Assembly: GCF_000003605.2 (NCBI RefSeq)
Contig: NW_003109578.1
Span: 205,461-226,856, forward strand
From: Saccoglossus kowalevskii
Taxonomy: Eukaryota > Hemichordata > Enteropneusta > Harrimaniidae
Length of the DNA stretch: 21,396 nucleotides
Direction: 5' to 3'
The notes under the pieces are model-generated. The model was not told the origin of the DNA, ran no database searches, and saw nothing but the letters and a program-made list of their open reading frames with translations. Of this stretch, positions 18,410 through 21,396 are shown one piece after another. Made by a program: the position numbers and the translations under genes. How positions within the stretch are numbered: the stretch's first letter is position 1; every line of letters starts with the position of its first letter.

Positions 18410-18521
18410 TTTATTTGTGCTTGCAGATTTTTTTGGGACACAAATCTCTTCCATGTTGATAAACTATTTGAATAAGTGATTTTTGTTTAAATTGTTCATT
18501 TAACAGATTTCAAAGTAGCAA

Positions 18522-18707
18522 TTAGTCATCTAAGCCGCGATCTTGGAATTCACATTCGATAGACTCATATCGGCGATTGCATCCTTCGAGACACGGAGGG
18601 GAAATAGTTGAGTTTTCATTTGCTATGCTGGAACTATGGCGTCTCTTCTTGAGCGTATGGTGGCGTATTGTTGAATGAATGATTTGTCGCAATAAAAAGT
18701 TTATTAG
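18522..18707 (-). CDS. Candidate terminal exon, hydrophilic C-terminal tail of unknown protein
   Basis: A minus frame without Met is open for 61 codons to TAA at 18522-18524. It contains a basic block (RHHTLKKRRHSSSIANENS) and then SPPCLEGCNRRYESIECEFQ and an acidic end (DRGLDD). The texture, basic with potential phosphosites and then a Cys/Glu-rich end, is that of a cytoplasmic tail. AATAAA on the same strand lies about 107 nt past the stop (18410-18415). The 5' boundary is unclear: several AGs are in range but none has a good pyrimidine tract. Family not recognised. Confidence 0.3.
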   Translation of the reverse strand, partial: LINFLLRQIIHSTIRHHTLKKRRHSSSIANENSTISPPCLEGCNRRYESIECEFQDRGLDD

Positions 18708-19558
18708 TCAATAAAATAATAGCACCATAATCGTTTTAATTATAATAACCATGGAAAGTAGACAGTAAACCATATTATTAGTAGTCATAAACAACCATTA
18801 AATTGAACGTACTCCAACAATGCTAGTAATCGACAGACTATACTGCCAAATACCCCCTAACTTCCTGATGTTCCTGATATTCTAACATTTACTCGTTTAT
18901 TTACACATAAAGTAATTTTATTCTTTGTTTCAACTCCACACGGTAACGGATAATACAAAAATATTATTATTCGAACTTCACCCCAATAAAATATTTCGTT
19001 TAATTGGAAGTGACTCTGAATGGATTGTGCGTTCCACGTAAAGCAATAACGTTGTATCGTTGTCTCATTGTAAAAGTTATTATCCTATGAACTAACTTAC
19101 GTTAGCTTTCGTTTCTGCTTAAATTTAAGTTTAATTTTAACTACATATCTTCACCCAGACTGCACATGCAGTTACATCACCAATAATGCCTTCTCCATGC
19201 ACTATTCACATTGGCATGGTAATTCTATAACACGCCGCTATCACGCATTCATTTCACGTACAACGATATTGCATTAACTGAATAATGGTCTTGTAGCTAC
19301 GTATCTCCGACCTCTATAAGTAGTTTTTGCAACCTTTTATCAGCCGCTTTAGGTTAGTAGTTTGCAACTTATATTAGTATAGCACACTTACGGACTTGGA
19401 TTCATTGTAAATCGAACACATATTGTTTGACGTGTAAATGCCGTTCAAATTGAGTTTGAACAATCTTTATTGTGACTGTCATTATACCAGTCTAAAATTC
19501 ATTGAAGGTAATGGAATATCGTTTCATATAACATTTGCTAACTCTGTTTAAAATCAAG
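18708..19558. other. AT-rich stretch, no gene seen
   Basis: Only very short frames occur. A CTGCA-CA-TGCAG palindrome near 19160 is the only structure noted. Confidence 0.5.
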
Positions 19559-19753
19559 TCACCGGAAGTCATAGCTCATCGACCCAATAAATCGATCCAG
19601 TCATCTTCGAGAAATGAATACCTTCAAAATGTCGATAGTCATGTGACTAAGATCATACAACACAATGAACTGAACATGTATTCCTCATTGTACTCAGTTA
19701 TTGGAACAGAAGCGGCTATTAGCAGCCCACATAACAGTGTTGAGTCGTTAAAC
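19559..19753 (+). CDS. Candidate internal exon, unknown protein
   Basis: 195 bp, 65 codons, phase 0 at both ends, between TTGCTAACTCTGTTTAAAAT...AAG (branch-point and short pyrimidine tract) and AAC|GTATGT. The frame runs on to TAA at 19792 if the donor is not used. The product is strongly hydrophilic and Ser/Asn-rich (SPEVIAHRPNKSIQSSSRNE, later ISSPHNSVESLN), which suggests a disordered linker. A 74-codon minus frame overlaps. No family recognised. Confidence 0.28.
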
Positions 19754-20010
19754 GTATGTCTTAAATTGTCCCTATTATTTCCCAGAAAATAATATGGACC
19801 GGCATATACTCTTTGTATTTCTATAGTAAGATTTTGAGAGAAAAATATGATCGCTACTTGCACTATTATAATACAGGTGATATACCGGTAAATGGACTCC
19901 AGTTAACGCTAATTCCATTATGATCGAAGTTCAGAAGGTCATTTGACATGAATGTTCAATAGAAAAATCAATGGAATAATCATAGTATGAATGTTTAAAT
20001 TTATTTACAG

Positions 20011-20087
20011 TTCGTGAAAACAGATTCGTGTGCTATTTGAAGCAATGTGTGCAGATGATTTGTCGTCGCATGCGAAAACGTAGTTAG
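20011..20087 (+). CDS. Candidate terminal exon encoding a short basic Cys-containing tail
   Basis: A good acceptor (AAATTTATTTACAG) ends at 20010. The only useful frame begins with two bases that finish a split codon, then RENRFVCYLKQCVQMICRRM and RKRS to TAG at 20085-20087. AATAAA follows at 20185-20190. The product is basic, with three Cys spaced 5 residues apart, which would line one face of a helix. The required incoming phase does not match the exon candidate ending at 19753, so they cannot be simply joined. Confidence 0.28.
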
Positions 20088-20525
20088 AGAACAGTCTAAT
20101 TGTCAATGACATTATTTTTTTCAGACAATGTTTTATTTGACTTTAGTGCTGTGGTTTTGATAGTAAACATATTAATATAATTTAAATAAAGTATTGAAAA
20201 AAACTAATACGCATGCGTTTATATATGTATCTATTAATTTGTTTATATATATATATTTTGTATTTCATGACTGAATACTGTTGTTTACAGCCAAGACATT
20301 TATTATTTTTGAATTACATCAAAACGCTTCCATCAAGACAATTATAACACAACAATGCAAAAAATAAACTGGTAAGAATGAATTATATTATCGAATTGTG
20401 AAATACACATAATATTATAATTGGTCGCGAGGTGTAAAGGATGGACGCGATTTATGTCTGGAGAAAAGTTGTCGCGACGAGATACAAGTCTAGAGAACAA
20501 ACAAAACCTATCAACGATGACTTAC

Positions 20526-20543
20526 CCTATCATGATAATACGG
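20526..20543 (-). CDS. 18-nt micro-exon candidate
   Basis: On the minus strand a long pyrimidine-rich acceptor (TTATTCTTATTTTTTACAG) is followed by 18 nt (CCGTATTATCATGATAGG) and at once by a consensus donor GTAAGT. In phase 0 it would encode Pro-Tyr-Tyr-His-Asp-Arg. Both sites are among the best in the window, but no flanking exons could be tied to it. Confidence 0.2.
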
Positions 20544-21343
20544 CTGTAAAAAATAAGAATAATAGGTAGTAAAATTATTGGTCTATCATGATGTTTCGTC
20601 CTGTAACGGTCTCATTGCCAGATAATAGCTCCATTCAAAAGTAACATACTCCCGTATATAAAAATCAGGCAGTTATCTAAGCGACTTTGTCAATTGCGTC
20701 ATGTTGCTCGGTTACAAGAAGATGGTATCCCTGGGCTATACATTACATTTATACGGGTCAATTCACAAAATAAGTTGCAGCCTGACAGCTTTAAACACAC
20801 GATTGATGACTTTATATTACAATATCCGGTTTTCTCATGATTCCATTATAATAATACATAACAACTGTCAGCCGCCACTATTAATATAATAATATTAATA
20901 CATAATACATAGAGTGACTCGTTTTTTTTCGTGCTTTCTATGTATTAGTAGTTGTATTTCGTTATCTCGTTCTGTGCAATACTGTTTCTGCATTTGTCTA
21001 AGGTTGGATATATATGAAGGAAATCGAGCATGCGTATGTTAATAATATAGAAATAATATACTCCTGGGCAATGATTAATAAGTACATGAAGTAAAATTTG
21101 ACAGATCTCGTTAAGGAAGTTATGGGCTTACTTATAGGCTGCCTTCGGTCCCGAAATCTCCCTTGTTATCAACCTTGTTCAGGGCCTTAGTGACCCCTTA
21201 GACTGAAAGCTGATTTTTTTTGTTTTACAAGCTGGTGAATCATTTACATATATTTTGATTAACATGGGCTCTAAGTGAAGCAGAGTGCTTGAAATAAACT
21301 GTTGATTTTGTTATATTTTTCCCATTTTGTTTTATGTCTGCAG
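20544..21343. other. AT-rich stretch with one GC-richer patch, no supported gene
   Basis: An 11-bp inverted repeat (TAATACATAGA at 20903-20913, TCTATGTATTA at 20937-20947) flanks a T-rich loop. At 21120-21205 a GC-richer patch is open on both strands (plus: MGLLIGCLRSRNLPCYQ ...; minus: VTKALNKVDNKGDFGTEGSL then stop), and AATAAA occurs on plus at about 21292. I cannot assign it. Confidence 0.35.
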
Positions 21344-21396
21344 TGCATCTATGACCAGAAGACGATATGTAGGTTTCGTTTGCTAAATCCCCTGTT
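21344..21396 (+). CDS. Possible exon start running off the window
   Basis: TTTTGTTTTATGTCTGCAG is a good acceptor at 21341-21343. The following frame (CIYDQKTICRFRLLNPL) is open to the window edge. Too short to judge. Confidence 0.15.

Noticed and set aside
1-21396. CRISPR array, bacterial operon, phage or defence island
   Set aside because: There are no spaced direct repeats, no ribosome-binding sites and no dense same-strand long frames. Introns, LINE and MITEs show animal DNA.

Overview
The window is animal (metazoan) genomic DNA. It is AT-rich (about two thirds A+T by eye), has short coding blocks bounded by GT..AG introns, carries a decayed non-LTR retrotransposon, MITE-like inverted-repeat elements, microsatellites and a run of 87 Ns, and shows no operons or bacterial ribosome sites. 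The gene and repeat content suits an invertebrate bilaterian (for example a lophotrochozoan or hemichordate). Nothing visible fixes the phylum.

The one gene I can name with confidence is a class A (rhodopsin-like) G-protein-coupled receptor of the peptide-receptor type, on the minus strand at 8260-9586. Three exons give about 313 residues, from the Tyr of the DRY motif through TM4, ECL2, TM5, a basic ICL3, TM6 (CWGP), TM7 (NPICY), helix 8 and a Ser/Thr-rich tail to a stop. The exons for the N-terminus and TM1-TM3 should lie at higher coordinates, but I could not find them, so the gene is 5'-incomplete here.

Layout. 1-1600: AT-rich, with a possible CRE/CCAAT/TATA cluster at 849-942. 1602-2665: 5'-truncated LINE fragment with one in-frame stop and a (TG)n tract in its tail. 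2666-5700: mostly featureless, with one 58-codon reading frame at 2856-3032 and a few low-complexity motifs. 5701-5851: MITE with TTAA target duplication (Kolobok/T2-like). 6740-6766: (CAA)9. 7413-7646: degenerate array of about 16 bp period. 7790-8150: GC-richer block open on both strands, unidentified. 8260-9586: GPCR. 9587-12200: AT-rich, containing a hairpin, the sequence gap and ATTGT pentanucleotide arrays. 12201-14700: several coding-like segments without a recognisable family. 15221-15333: foldback MITE. 15479-15630: a good-looking plus-strand CRE + TATA promoter. 15682-21396: AT-rich sequence with scattered, splice-flanked, coding-like segments (16270-16353, 16964-17035, 18522-18707 on minus, 19559-19753, 20011-20087, and an 18-nt micro-exon candidate on minus at 20526-20543).

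The unnamed coding-like segments are hypotheses. In DNA this AT-rich, dozens of chance open frames of 55-60 codons are expected in 21 kb, so I rank them by splice sites, reading phase, poly(A) signals and amino-acid texture, and keep confidence low. I found no convincing undescribed system. The best leads are the CRE/TATA promoter with a possible small secreted-protein gene downstream, and the GPCR with missing 5' exons.
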